Shown here: in pieces, positions 32,456 through 40,918 of the stretch
How the letters are laid out: every line of letters starts with the position of its first letter
Numbering within the stretch: the first letter of the stretch is position 1
NCBI GenBank assembly: GCA_963714155.1
Contig: OY970236.1
Location: 992,001 to 1,056,000, forward strand
DNA length: 64,000 nucleotides
Direction of reading: 5' to 3'
From: VRUE01 sp963714155
Lineage (GTDB): Bacteria; Actinomycetota; Thermoleophilia; Solirubrobacterales; 70-9
Program-made: the position numbers and the translations under genes
Notes under the pieces: generated by a model
Told to the model about the DNA's origin: nothing
The model's input: only the letters and a program-made list of their open reading frames with translations
The model's database searches: none

Positions 32456-32466
32456 TTCGCGCTCGC

Positions 32467-33873
32467 ATGAGCAAGATCGGAACCGAAGAGACCCCGCTCA
32501 GAGTCGCCATCGTCGGCGCCGGCCCGTCCGGCTTCTACGCCGCCGAGCACATCCTCAAAGACGGCGACCTGCATGCTCAGGTCGATCTTTTCGACCGCCT
32601 GCCAACCCCGTTCGGGCTCGTCCGCGGCGGCGTTGCCCCGGACCATCCGAAGATCAAGTCGGTAATCCGGGTCTACGAAAAAACCGCAGCCCGCGAGGGT
32701 TTCCGCTTCTTCGGCAACGTCAAGGTCGGTCACGACATCGAGGTCGAGGACCTCGAACGGCACTACCACGCGATCGTCTTCACGGTCGGCTGCGAGACCG
32801 ACCGCCAGCTCGGCATCCCCGGCGAAGAGCTGCCCGGCAGCCATGCTGCCACCGCTTTCGTCGGCTGGTACAACGCCCATCCCGATTACGCCGACGATGA
32901 GTTCGACCTCTCCTGCGAGCGGGCCGTCGTGATCGGCAACGGCAACGTGGCGATGGACGTCGCCCGCATGCTGGCCCTGACTGACCACGAGCTGCGCCAG
33001 ACCGACACCGCCGATCACGCGATCGAGCTGCTCGACCGCAGCCAGATCCGCGAGATCGTCGTGCTCGGTCGCCGCGGGCCCGTCCAGGCAGCCTTCACCA
33101 ATCCCGAGATCAAGGAGCTGGGGGTGATGGAGGACGCCGACGTGATCGTCGATCCGGCCGACGTCGAGCTGGACGCGGCCAGCGCCGCCTATCTGGAGTC
33201 CGACGAGGCCGACAAGACGACGCGGGTCAACGTCGAGACCCTGCGCGAGTTCTCCCAGCGCCAGCCCGGCGGCAAGCAGCAGCGAATCGTGCTGCGCTTT
33301 CTCGCTTCCCCGGTGGAAATCAAAGGCGACGGCAAGGTCGAGAAGATCGTCATCGGTCGCAACGAGCTGGTCGAGGAAGGTGGCACGCTGCGGGCTAAGG
33401 ACTCGGGTGAGCGCGAAGAGCTCGAGTGTGGCCTGATCCTGCGCTCCGTCGGCTACACGGGCGTGCCGATCGAGGGCGTTCCCTTCGACGAGAAGCGCGG
33501 ACTGATCCTCAACGAGGGCGGTCGAGTGCTCGATTCGCACGACTCGGGCCACAAGGTCGGCCACTACACCGCGGGTTGGATCAAGCGCGGCCCGTCAGGC
33601 GTAATCGGGACTAACAAGAAGGATGCACTGGAGACGGTGCAGCACCTCTTTGCCGACGTCGAGTCGCAAACTCTGCTGAGCCCGGAGAGCCCCGATCCAA
33701 GCGCGGTCGAGTCGCTGCTGGCGGAGCGCGGCGTGCGTTACGTGAGCTTCGAGGACTGGCAGGCGATTAACCAGGCCGAGGTCGGCCGGGGCGAGCCGCA
33801 CGGGCGTCCTCGGGTCAAGTTCGTTCGCGTCGAGGAGATGCTCGAGACCCTCGGCGAGCGCATCTCGAGTTAG
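32467..33873 (+). CDS. FprA-type ferredoxin/adrenodoxin--NADP+ reductase
   Basis: 468 residues, the size of adrenodoxin-reductase-like FprA of actinobacteria. FAD site VAIVGAGPSGFYAAEHIL at the N-terminus, NADP site VVIGNGNVAMDVARML near residue 155, GRRGPVQAAFTNPEIKEL and the closing GWIKRGPSGVIGTNKKDA are all standard. It moves electrons between NADPH and ferredoxin. Downstream of the heme decarboxylase and the zinc-knuckle protein, which may use its electrons. The C-terminal 50 residues (SVEALL-like region to ERISS) are a normal extension. Confidence 0.85.
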   Translation: MSKIGTEETPLRVAIVGAGPSGFYAAEHILKDGDLHAQVDLFDRLPTPFGLVRGGVAPDHPKIKSVIRVYEKTAAREGFRFFGNVKVGHDIEVEDLERHYHAIVFTVGCETDRQLGIPGEELPGSHAATAFVGWYNAHPDYADDEFDLSCERAVVIGNGNVAMDVARMLALTDHELRQTDTADHAIELLDRSQIREIVVLGRRGPVQAAFTNPEIKELGVMEDADVIVDPADVELDAASAAYLESDEADKTTRVNVETLREFSQRQPGGKQQRIVLRFLASPVEIKGDGKVEKIVIGRNELVEEGGTLRAKDSGEREELECGLILRSVGYTGVPIEGVPFDEKRGLILNEGGRVLDSHDSGHKVGHYTAGWIKRGPSGVIGTNKKDALETVQHLFADVESQTLLSPESPDPSAVESLLAERGVRYVSFEDWQAINQAEVGRGEPHGRPRVKFVRVEEMLETLGERISS

Positions 33874-33928
33874 CCCACAAGCTCGCTCGCGAACCTCCCC
33901 GGTTCGCACCACTCAGTAGTTGGCAGCC

Positions 33929-33952
33929 CATCTGTCTTGTAGACATCTGTCT
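33929..33952. promoter_or_regulatory. Repeated CATCTGTCT motif upstream of winged-helix gene
   Basis: CATCTGTCT occurs at 33929-33937 and again at 33944-33952, 15 nt apart; TGTCT-TGT-AGACA between them is an inverted repeat. A further palindrome GTTTAAAC lies at 34027-34034 in an AT-rich stretch just before the gene. These look like operator and promoter elements for the regulator at 34064. The rest of 33874-34063 contains nothing I can name. Confidence 0.45.
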
Positions 33953-34063
33953 GCATGCGCCTGCTCTTGTCGGTTCCAGCGAAGGGCGGCCGTATCCAAT
34001 AGGGTGCGTTCGGCTGACGGCAGTTTGTTTAAACGATTTTTCTTATTCAATAGAGATCAGACG

Positions 34064-35065
34064 ATGCACGCCGACAGCACATCGCTCCCTGCGCCAGTTC
34101 GGGCTGGCGGCATGGTCCTCTCGCTCGTAGCTGCCCCGCTCAGCGTTCCCATCCTGCGGGCTCACCTCGATGGGCCGCTGCGCCTTCCTGATCTCCGCGA
34201 ATGCATTGGCGGCGCGGCCCAGACCACGTTGCGCGGCCAGGTCGGCAATCTGCGCGGCATCGGCGCGCTCGAGCGTCAGGTGCGCAGCGGCATGCCCTAC
34301 ACGGTCGAGAACGAGCTGACCGACGTCGGCAGGGGGGTGTTGGCGGTTGCGGATGTGGTCGAAGGATGGTTGCGGCGGGCTCCCCAGGGGGAGATCCCAC
34401 TGGGGAGTGAGTCGGCCAAGGGTGCAATCCGCGCTCTAGTTGGTGGCTGGGGCTCAACTGTCTTGCGTGCGCTTGCCGCCCGCCCCCTCTCTCTGACAGA
34501 GCTGAGCAGCGTCATCAGCGATCATTCCTACCCTGCGCTCGAGCGTCGCTTGAGCGCCATGCGCGCCGCCCGCCAGCTCGAGTTGAGGCCAAGCAGCGGC
34601 AGCCGGGGTTCCAAGCCCTACGGGGTCACTGAGTGGACCCGGCAGGCGGTTGGCCCGCTTGTCGCGGCTGGGCGCTGTGAGTGTCAGCATCTGGCTGAGA
34701 CCACTCGCCCACTCACGCGCATTGACATCGAGGCCGCCTTCCTGCTCTCGGTACCGCTGGTGGATTTGGACGTAACTCGGTCTGGCTCCTGTCTCCTAGC
34801 CGTCGATACGGGTTCAGCAAGATCGACCGAGAGCGTTGATCGCCTGGCCGGAGTTCACGTCGAAGTTGAGACGGGCACGATTGCTGCTTGCAAATCTCGC
34901 TTCGAGTCTGATCCCCAGACTTGGGCCTTGGGCTCGGTAAGCGCTTGGGTTGATGCCATCCTCGAGGGTCGCTCCAACCGATTGCGCATTGGCGGCGACC
35001 AGGCCAGGCTCGCCGAGGACCTGATCCAGCGTCTCCACGCCTCCCTCCCCACGGCCGACAACTGA
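34064..35065 (+). CDS. HxlR-like winged-helix transcriptional regulator (two DNA-binding-like modules)
   Basis: 333 residues from ATG 34064. Two winged-helix HxlR-like repeats are recognisable: SLVAAPLSVPILRAHLDGPLRLPDLRE (first, about residues 20-60) and TVLRALAARPLSLTELSSVISDHSYPALERRLSAM (second, about 135-175), each with the helix-turn-helix pattern of HxlR. The C-terminal third is an unrecognised alpha/beta part ending RLAEDLIQRLHASL. A tandem HxlR arrangement in one chain would act as an intramolecular dimer. It stands alone, with its own operator-like repeats upstream, and is the last gene before a long convergent gap. Target genes unknown. Confidence 0.7.
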   Translation: MHADSTSLPAPVRAGGMVLSLVAAPLSVPILRAHLDGPLRLPDLRECIGGAAQTTLRGQVGNLRGIGALERQVRSGMPYTVENELTDVGRGVLAVADVVEGWLRRAPQGEIPLGSESAKGAIRALVGGWGSTVLRALAARPLSLTELSSVISDHSYPALERRLSAMRAARQLELRPSSGSRGSKPYGVTEWTRQAVGPLVAAGRCECQHLAETTRPLTRIDIEAAFLLSVPLVDLDVTRSGSCLLAVDTGSARSTESVDRLAGVHVEVETGTIAACKSRFESDPQTWALGSVSAWVDAILEGRSNRLRIGGDQARLAEDLIQRLHASLPTADN

Positions 35066-35225
35066 ACTGTCACAACTCCAATTTGTCGTTGGAAGTACAG
35101 GTCAGATTTCCGTCGAACTTGCGCCTAAGCGCGCGCGCGGCGCGATGACTTCCTGAAAAATGCAGGCTAAAGGGGCGTTGAATTGGCCCGTGGGATTACG
35201 GTTTAGTGTGAATAATCTGTAGCTC

Positions 35226-35532
35226 TTGACCGCGAAAACGCAGCCTGTTATTCAATGGGCGCCCGAGGCCACGAAGGGGAGCCAGTCGAAGTGTGCTGGC
35301 GCCGACGAACGGACTCGCGGCAGACCTTACTCCCGGTTTGGTTGGAGACCGGGCATATGGCGATCAGCCAATGATCGACCCCCCATCGTCGTCAGCAGGG
35401 GGGCGAGCAGCGGGTGCTGGGGCGGAGCCGAATGAGGGCTTCGCCCCTCCCGCCGCACTTTGACAGGACGACGTGGGGATCGCCGGTGGATGTCGCGCCG
35501 GGGTCCCCAAGTGAGAGGAGGGACCCCGGCGC
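35226..35532 (+). ncRNA. Candidate structured non-coding RNA
   Basis: Promoter-like TTGACC (35226-35231), 17-nt spacer, TATTCA (35249-35254), followed by five successive hairpins: GCCAG/CTGGC (35281-35300), CCCGGT/ACCGGG (35332-35353), CCCCCC/GGGGGG (35379-35403), an 11-bp stem GGGGCGGAGCC/GGGCTTCGCCCC with one G-U pair (35419-35447), and a perfect 12-bp stem GCGCCGGGGTCC/GGACCCCGGCGC (35495-35532) that could be the terminator. It fills the 565-bp gap between the winged-helix gene and the convergent metH. Small ORFs here have no family support or ribosome site. No tmRNA, RNase P, SRP or 6S RNA signature is visible. Existence of a transcript is inference. Confidence 0.4.
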
Positions 35533-35629
35533 TAACCGTAACTCAATACCACTGGGCCAAAACCCAAGTGGCACTTAGAGCATAGAACGCAAATAGCGAA
35601 GTTTCCAGCAAGTAGAGACAAAACTCGTC

Positions 35630-38600
35630 CTACTTTGCGGGCTCCCTGGGTGTTAGTTCGCCGCCTCGCTCGGTGTCGGCGATCAGTTCGTCGGGGACTT
35701 CCTCCTCCGGGATAAATCCGGATTTCATGCCGAAATAAACCGCCTGAGGATGGTGGGCGACGATCGCCACCGTCGACTGCTCGGGTGAGACGGCGTAACC
35801 ATCGGAAAGACTCATGCCGATCGATTCGAGCTCGAGCAGGCGCCAAACCTTCGTGTGCTCCGCTTGGTCGGGGCAGGCGGGATAGCCCCAGGAATAGCGC
35901 CGTCCCTGGTCCAGTGCGATGCCGAGCCGGTTGCGGACCTGTGAGTGCAGCCACTCTGCCAGCCCCTCGGCAGCTTGCACGCCGAGCCCGTGGACGTAGA
36001 GCTGCTCGGCAAACTCACCTTCGCGCTCGAGCCGTTCGATCCGCTCCGTTACTTCGGCTCCAACCGTCACACCCTGCAGGGCAACGACGTCTCGTTCGCC
36101 GGAGTCGAGTGGGCGAAAGAAGTCGGCGAGGCAGATGCGGTCGTGCTTGGGTTGGCGTGGAAAGACCAGCCGCTCGAGCTCGCGCTCCGGGTCATCGGCA
36201 GCGAAGACCACCAGCTCGTTGCCGTCGGCGTTGCAGGGGAAGTAACCGAGCCGGGCGCGGGGTCGGAGGTAGTCCTGCTCGCGCCACATGCGCTCGAGCC
36301 GCGGCGCGAAACCCTCCTCCTCGGCGCTGCCCTCGACCAGCTCGCGCCAGGCCTCTCCCTTGACTCCGCGCCCGCCCCAGTGCAGCTTGAAAAGCACGTG
36401 GCGGTCGAGGTAGGGATAGACCTCGTCGAGATCGATGTCTATCTCGCGAACGCCAAGGAAGGGCGGCTCGGGGATCTGCACGTCGGTGCGCGCCGTCGAG
36501 CGTACGCTTGAATCGGTGGTCGGTGGTCCATCGTCGATCACGGCGGGCTTCTCGCGCAGCTCTTGTGCCTCCGCCCGGATCCGCTCGACCAAGGCGTCTC
36601 GGGCCGGCTGATCAACCAGGGCGTCCATCGTGTCGAGCCCCTGGAAGGCGTCCTTGCAGTAGAAGACCCCGGGCTCGTAGACCTCGTCGGACTCTTTCCC
36701 CCGTGGGTAGAGGGTGCGGCGGCCGAAGTCGCGGTTGATCGCGGCGCCGCCGATCAGCACCGGGAACTCGAGTCCTCGTTGGTGCAGCTCCTGCACGCAG
36801 ATCGGCATCTGCTTGGAGGTGGAGACGAGCAGGGCGGAGAGCCCGATCGCATCCGCCTCGTTCTCGACCGCGGCCTCGATGATCGTCTCGACCGGGACCT
36901 GCTTGCCGAGGTCGATCACGGTGTAGCCGTTGTTGGTCAGGATCGTGTTGACCAGGGACTTGCCGATGTCGTGCACGTCGCCGAAGACGGTTGCGATCAC
37001 CACCTTGCCCTTGGTGTGACCGTCGATCCGGTCGAGGTAGTTCTCGAGCTGGGCGACGGCGCGCTTCATCACTTCGGCCGATTGCAGGACGAAGGGCAGG
37101 ATCAGTTCACCGGCGCCGAACTTGTCGCCGACCTCCTTCATCGCCGGCAGCAGCACCTTGTTGAGGGTGGGGACGGCGCCGATCTTCTCGACCGAGCGGT
37201 CGATCCAGTCCTCGACCCCATCCTTCTTGCGGCGCAGGATGTGCCAGTGCAGTGCCTGCTCGGGCTCCATTCCCTCGGTGGGATCGGCAGCTTCCTCCTC
37301 CGCCTCCTCGCCCTTTGACTCAAAGTGGGAGATGAACCGCTCCAGCGCGTCGTCGCGGCGGTTGAAGACCAGGTCGTCGGTGAGCTCGCGCTCCTCCTCG
37401 GAGATCTCCGAGTAGGGCGTGATGTGATTGGGGTTGACCATTGCCAGGTCGAGCCCCGCCTCGACGCAGTGGTGGAGGAAGACCGAGTTGAGCACCGCGC
37501 GCGGCCGCGGCGAGACGCCGAAGGAGACGTTGGAGACGCCGAGCGAGGTCTTCACCCCCGGGATCTCGGCCTTGATCCGGCGGATCCCCTCGATCGTCTC
37601 CACCGCCGACGGTCGCCACTCCTCGTCGCCGGTGGTCAGGGTGAAGGTGAGCGCGTCGAAGATCAGCGCCTCGGGCTCGAGGCCGTGCTCGTCGCAGGCG
37701 ATATCGCGCAGTCGTTTGGCGATCTCGACCTTGCGCTCTGCCGTCTTCGCCATCCCGACCTCGTCGATCGTCAGCGCGATCAGGGCGGCGCCGTGCGCCT
37801 TTGCCAGTGGCGCCACCACATCCGCCTTGTCGCGGCCGGCCTCGAGGTTGATCGAGTTGACGATCGCCCGTCCCGGGATCTGCTCGAGCGCGGCCTTGAT
37901 CACCTCCGGTTCGGTCGAGTCGACCTGAACCGGCGAGGGCTGCGTCAGCGAGATCCGCTTGACCACCGCAGCCATCTGCTCGTCCTCGTCCTGGCGCTCG
38001 GTCAGGGCGACGCAGACGTCGAGCACGTGGGCGCCGCCTTCGACCTGGTCTTCGGCGACCTGGACGAGGCCGTCGTAGTCGTCGGCGAGCAGCAGCTCCT
38101 TCGCCTTGCGCGATCCCTGCGAGTTGACCCGCTCGCCGACCAGCGTCGGCCGCGGCTCCTGGACCAGGGGCGTGGAGGTCATCATCGAGGAGACCTCGAT
38201 CTCGCCGGGGGCGGGGCGCGGGCCCGGCGCCTTGCCGTCGACTCGCTCGCGGATAGCGGCGATGTGCTCCGGCGTCGTCCCGCAGCAGCCGCCGACGATG
38301 CCGACGCCGTAGCGCTCGACGAACTCACCAAGGGTTGCGGCAAGCGGCCCGGGCTCTTCGGGGAAGATCGTCTCGCCGTCGGGCCCCTGCAGGGGCAGGC
38401 CGGCGTTGGGGATGCAGTGAACCGGAAGCGGGCTGTGCTCGCCGAGGAAGCGGATCGCGTCGCGCATGTCCTCGGGCCCGGTCGAGCAGTTGAGCCCGAT
38501 CACGTCGACGTCGAGCGCCCGCAGCGTCGTCAGCACCGCCTGGATGTCGGTGCCGAGCAGCATCTTGCCCCCGTTCGGCAGCAACGAGACGCTGGTCTGG

Positions 38601-39160
38601 ATCGGCAGCGTGCGCCCAGTTGCCTTGAACGCCTCGCGCGCCCCGAAGATCGCAGCCTTGACCTCGAGGATGTCCTGCGCCGTCTCGATGATGATCAGGT
38701 CGGCACCGCCTTCGACCAGCCCCCGCGCCTGCTCCTCGAAGACCTCCACGAGCTTGCCGAAGCTGATGTTGCCGAGGGTGGGGTCGGTCGAGGCGGGCAG
38801 GAACCCGGTCGGGCCGATCGAGCCGGCAACGAAGCGGTCGTCCCCCGCGGCCTTGCGGGCGATTTCGGCAGCCTTGACGTTGATCTCAAGCGTGTGCTCA
38901 CCAAGCCCCCACTCTTCGAGCTTTAGCCGCGACCCCTGGAAGCTGTCGGTCTCGACAACCTCGGCTCCCGCTTCCAGCATCGAGGTATGCACGCCCTCGA
39001 TCACGTCGGGCCTGTTGAGCACCAGTGCCTCATGGCACTTACCCGCGAGCCCGCCGTAGTCCTCCTGGGTTAGCTCGAACTGCTCCAGCGTCGCGCCCAT
39101 GCCGCCGTCGAATACGACGACGCGCTCCTTGGTCGCGGCTATGAAATCTCGCTCGGACAT
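35630..39160 (-). CDS. metH: Cobalamin-dependent methionine synthase MetH
   Basis: 1176 residues, slightly shorter than E. coli MetH (1227). Domains in order: homocysteine/zinc domain (GLNCSTGPEDM near 222 and GGCCGTTPEHI near 290, the three zinc Cys); methyltetrahydrofolate domain (GERVNSQGSRKAKELL near 335 to FGVSPRPRAVLNSVFL); B12 cap and B12-binding domain (VFGDVHDIGKSLV near 725, the D-x-H-x-x-G axial-ligand motif); AdoMet activation domain from about 920. It regenerates methionine from homocysteine and needs B12. Of two near ATGs I choose 39160, 9 nt after TACCCT; 39166 would be too close. No cobalamin riboswitch is visible. A palindromic element abuts the promoter. Confidence 0.95.
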   Translation of the reverse strand: MSERDFIAATKERVVVFDGGMGATLEQFELTQEDYGGLAGKCHEALVLNRPDVIEGVHTSMLEAGAEVVETDSFQGSRLKLEEWGLGEHTLEINVKAAEIARKAAGDDRFVAGSIGPTGFLPASTDPTLGNISFGKLVEVFEEQARGLVEGGADLIIIETAQDILEVKAAIFGAREAFKATGRTLPIQTSVSLLPNGGKMLLGTDIQAVLTTLRALDVDVIGLNCSTGPEDMRDAIRFLGEHSPLPVHCIPNAGLPLQGPDGETIFPEEPGPLAATLGEFVERYGVGIVGGCCGTTPEHIAAIRERVDGKAPGPRPAPGEIEVSSMMTSTPLVQEPRPTLVGERVNSQGSRKAKELLLADDYDGLVQVAEDQVEGGAHVLDVCVALTERQDEDEQMAAVVKRISLTQPSPVQVDSTEPEVIKAALEQIPGRAIVNSINLEAGRDKADVVAPLAKAHGAALIALTIDEVGMAKTAERKVEIAKRLRDIACDEHGLEPEALIFDALTFTLTTGDEEWRPSAVETIEGIRRIKAEIPGVKTSLGVSNVSFGVSPRPRAVLNSVFLHHCVEAGLDLAMVNPNHITPYSEISEEERELTDDLVFNRRDDALERFISHFESKGEEAEEEAADPTEGMEPEQALHWHILRRKKDGVEDWIDRSVEKIGAVPTLNKVLLPAMKEVGDKFGAGELILPFVLQSAEVMKRAVAQLENYLDRIDGHTKGKVVIATVFGDVHDIGKSLVNTILTNNGYTVIDLGKQVPVETIIEAAVENEADAIGLSALLVSTSKQMPICVQELHQRGLEFPVLIGGAAINRDFGRRTLYPRGKESDEVYEPGVFYCKDAFQGLDTMDALVDQPARDALVERIRAEAQELREKPAVIDDGPPTTDSSVRSTARTDVQIPEPPFLGVREIDIDLDEVYPYLDRHVLFKLHWGGRGVKGEAWRELVEGSAEEEGFAPRLERMWREQDYLRPRARLGYFPCNADGNELVVFAADDPERELERLVFPRQPKHDRICLADFFRPLDSGERDVVALQGVTVGAEVTERIERLEREGEFAEQLYVHGLGVQAAEGLAEWLHSQVRNRLGIALDQGRRYSWGYPACPDQAEHTKVWRLLELESIGMSLSDGYAVSPEQSTVAIVAHHPQAVYFGMKSGFIPEEEVPDELIADTERGGELTPREPAK

Positions 39161-39169
39161 GAACATAGG

Positions 39170-39175
39170 AGGGTA
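39170..39175 (-). promoter_or_regulatory. -10 box TACCCT of metH
   Basis: Minus-strand TACCCT lies 9 nt before the ATG at 39160. It touches the first base of palindromic element C (39175-39276), so the -35 region of metH lies within the element. Confidence 0.45.
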
Positions 39176-39276
39176 AGGGGTCGGGCGCCCTCCCCCGGAG
39201 ACCGTCGCGCAGCAGGTCGCCTGACTGATTTCAGGCGTGGGGCCGGGAGCCTCCGGGGGAGGGCGCCCGACCCCTT
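39175..39276. repeat. Palindromic element C between metH and aldehyde dehydrogenase gene
   Basis: Arms 39175-39200 and 39251-39276 form a perfect 26-bp inverted repeat (AAGGGGTCGGGCGCC...). Inside the 50-nt loop a second hairpin, CGCCTGA-CTGATT-TCAGGCG (39218-39237), is nested. The design matches elements A and B but the sequence is different (no TTTTTCG pair). It could also serve as the terminator of neither or either gene, since both flanking genes are on the minus strand and metH starts beside it. Confidence 0.6.
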
Positions 39277-39294
39277 GCTCAGGCTAAGTTCAGG

Positions 39295-40872
39295 TCAGCC
39301 GCGCAGGCCGAGGCGGCGCTTCAGATCGCGAGCGTTGAACGCTGTGAGAACCCGGTTCACCAGCCCGCGGCGTCCCTTTGTGTAGGGGTACCAGGACGGT
39401 TCGTTCTTGCCTCCAAAGCGGGTGACGACTATTGACTCGGGGCGGCAGTACTTCTTGATCCCGTAGTCGCCGTGGCGGAAGCCGATGCCGGATTGCTTCC
39501 AGCCGCCCATAGGCACGCCCATTGCCAGCATGTTGGTGATCACGTCGTTGACGTTGACGGAGCCGGCCTCGATGCGGTGGGCGAGCTTCTCCGCCCGGTT
39601 CTTCTCGCCGAAAATCGAGGCGGCGAGGCCGTAGCGGCTGTCGTTGGCCAAGCGCACGGCCTCCTCTGAGTCGCGCACTTTCATCACGCCGACAACCGGG
39701 CCAAACGTCTCGTCGCGCATGACTTTCATCGAGTGGTCGACGTCGACTAGCACCGTGGGCTCGAAGTAGTCACCCGGCCCGCTGCCTTTCTTGCCTCCAG
39801 TCAGAGCACGGGCGCCGCTGGCGAGAGCGTCGTTCACCTGCTCTTCGACGATCGTTGACTGGTTGGGCGAGGTCATCGCGCCGACGTCCTTCGCGGGCTT
39901 GCGGCCGTCGGTGCCCTGGCGCAGGCCATCGACCTTCTTGGTCAGCTTGGCGACGAACTCGTCGTAGACCGGCTCCTCGACGTAGATTCGCTCGACCGAG
40001 AGGCAAACCTGACCGGCGTTGTACATCCCGCCCCAGGCGGCGGCGTTGGCGGCGCGATCGACGTCGGCATCGGCAAGGACGATCATCGGGTCCTTGCCGC
40101 CAAGCTCGAGGCTGACGGGGGTCAGGGTCTCCGCTGCCCGCGCCATGACCTTGCGTCCGGTCCGGTCTGAGCCGGTGAACTGAACGCAGTCAACCTCGTC
40201 GACCAGTGAGCTGCCGGCCTCGCCGGTGCCAAGCACGCAATCGAAGACGTCGGGAGCACCGATCTCCTGCTTCCAGGCATCGATTATCTGAACCAGGCTC
40301 AGCGGAGTGAACTCCGAGGGCTTGACCACAACCGCGGCACCCGCCTGCAGGGCGGGAATCGAGTCCCCCAGCCCCATCGCGAGGGGAAAGTTCCAGGGGC
40401 TGATCACGCCGACGACGGGATGTGGCCGGTACCGGATCGTCAGTTTCTTCGAGGCGATCAGCGGCGAGTGGGGACGGACGGCTTCGTCGCCGATGAACTT
40501 GGCTGCGTTGCTGCCGTAGAAGTTGATCAGGTCGGTGACGTAGAAGAGCTCGGCCGCGATGTCGCCGCGCACCTTGCCGGTTTCAGCCTGCACGGTGTCG
40601 GAGATCTCCTCGACGTTGTCGAGGATCCAGTCGCGGAGCTTGCCGAGCCAGTGGTAGCGGCCCTCGATTCCGATTGCCTCCCACTCGGCCTGGTTGGCGC
40701 GGACGCGGGCTACCGTCGCGGCGATCGTCTGCGGCGTGTCGACTGCGATCGAGCCGACGGTTTGGCCGTTTGCCGGGTTGAGGACCTCGATGCTCGCGGC
40801 GGGTGGTGAACCGTTGCCCCCGTTTGAACCGTTGATCGCCGTCGTGCTCGTCTCGACCGTTCCGCTCTCCAC
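39295..40872 (-). CDS. NAD(P)-dependent aldehyde dehydrogenase (succinate-semialdehyde-type)
   Basis: 525 residues of the ALDH superfamily. ISPWNFPLAMGLGDSIPALQAG is the cofactor region, ETLTPVSLELGGKDPMIVLADAD has the catalytic Glu, and MYNAGQVCLSVERIYV the catalytic Cys; FGPVVGVMKV and the C-terminal GGWKQSGIGFRHGDYG complete the fold. An N-terminal Ser/Gly-rich stretch of about 25 residues (NGSNGGNGS) is extra. Substrate could be an acyl or short-chain aldehyde. GTG start at 40872 has a strong GAGGAGGGAGC ribosome site; an operator-type palindrome overlaps the predicted transcription start. Confidence 0.85.
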   Translation of the reverse strand: MESGTVETSTTAINGSNGGNGSPPAASIEVLNPANGQTVGSIAVDTPQTIAATVARVRANQAEWEAIGIEGRYHWLGKLRDWILDNVEEISDTVQAETGKVRGDIAAELFYVTDLINFYGSNAAKFIGDEAVRPHSPLIASKKLTIRYRPHPVVGVISPWNFPLAMGLGDSIPALQAGAAVVVKPSEFTPLSLVQIIDAWKQEIGAPDVFDCVLGTGEAGSSLVDEVDCVQFTGSDRTGRKVMARAAETLTPVSLELGGKDPMIVLADADVDRAANAAAWGGMYNAGQVCLSVERIYVEEPVYDEFVAKLTKKVDGLRQGTDGRKPAKDVGAMTSPNQSTIVEEQVNDALASGARALTGGKKGSGPGDYFEPTVLVDVDHSMKVMRDETFGPVVGVMKVRDSEEAVRLANDSRYGLAASIFGEKNRAEKLAHRIEAGSVNVNDVITNMLAMGVPMGGWKQSGIGFRHGDYGIKKYCRPESIVVTRFGGKNEPSWYPYTKGRRGLVNRVLTAFNARDLKRRLGLRG

Positions 40873-40893
40873 CGTTGCTCCCTCCTCGACCCT

Positions 40894-40914
40894 TTGGCTG
40901 GTCAGCCAACTGTA
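40894..40914 (-). promoter_or_regulatory. Promoter and palindromic operator, copy 3, of the aldehyde dehydrogenase gene
   Basis: TTGGCTG-GT-CAGCCAA (40894-40909) is a perfect 7+7 inverted repeat differing from copy 2 only by paired A/T to G/C changes that keep the symmetry, which is the kind of change selected in protein-binding palindromes. Minus-strand TACAGT (40909-40914) is the -10 box, so the operator covers the transcription start, as in copy 2. Confidence 0.65.
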
Positions 40915-40918
40915 ACCG

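Noticed and set aside
35226..35435. Open reading frame of 69 codons in the 35.1-35.6 kb gap
   Set aside because: No ribosome site, no domain-like sequence, and it overlaps the strongest hairpins; read as non-coding.
35630..39166. Cobalamin riboswitch upstream of metH
   Set aside because: The metH upstream region contains only a palindromic element and the -10 box; no B12-box-like sequence was seen.
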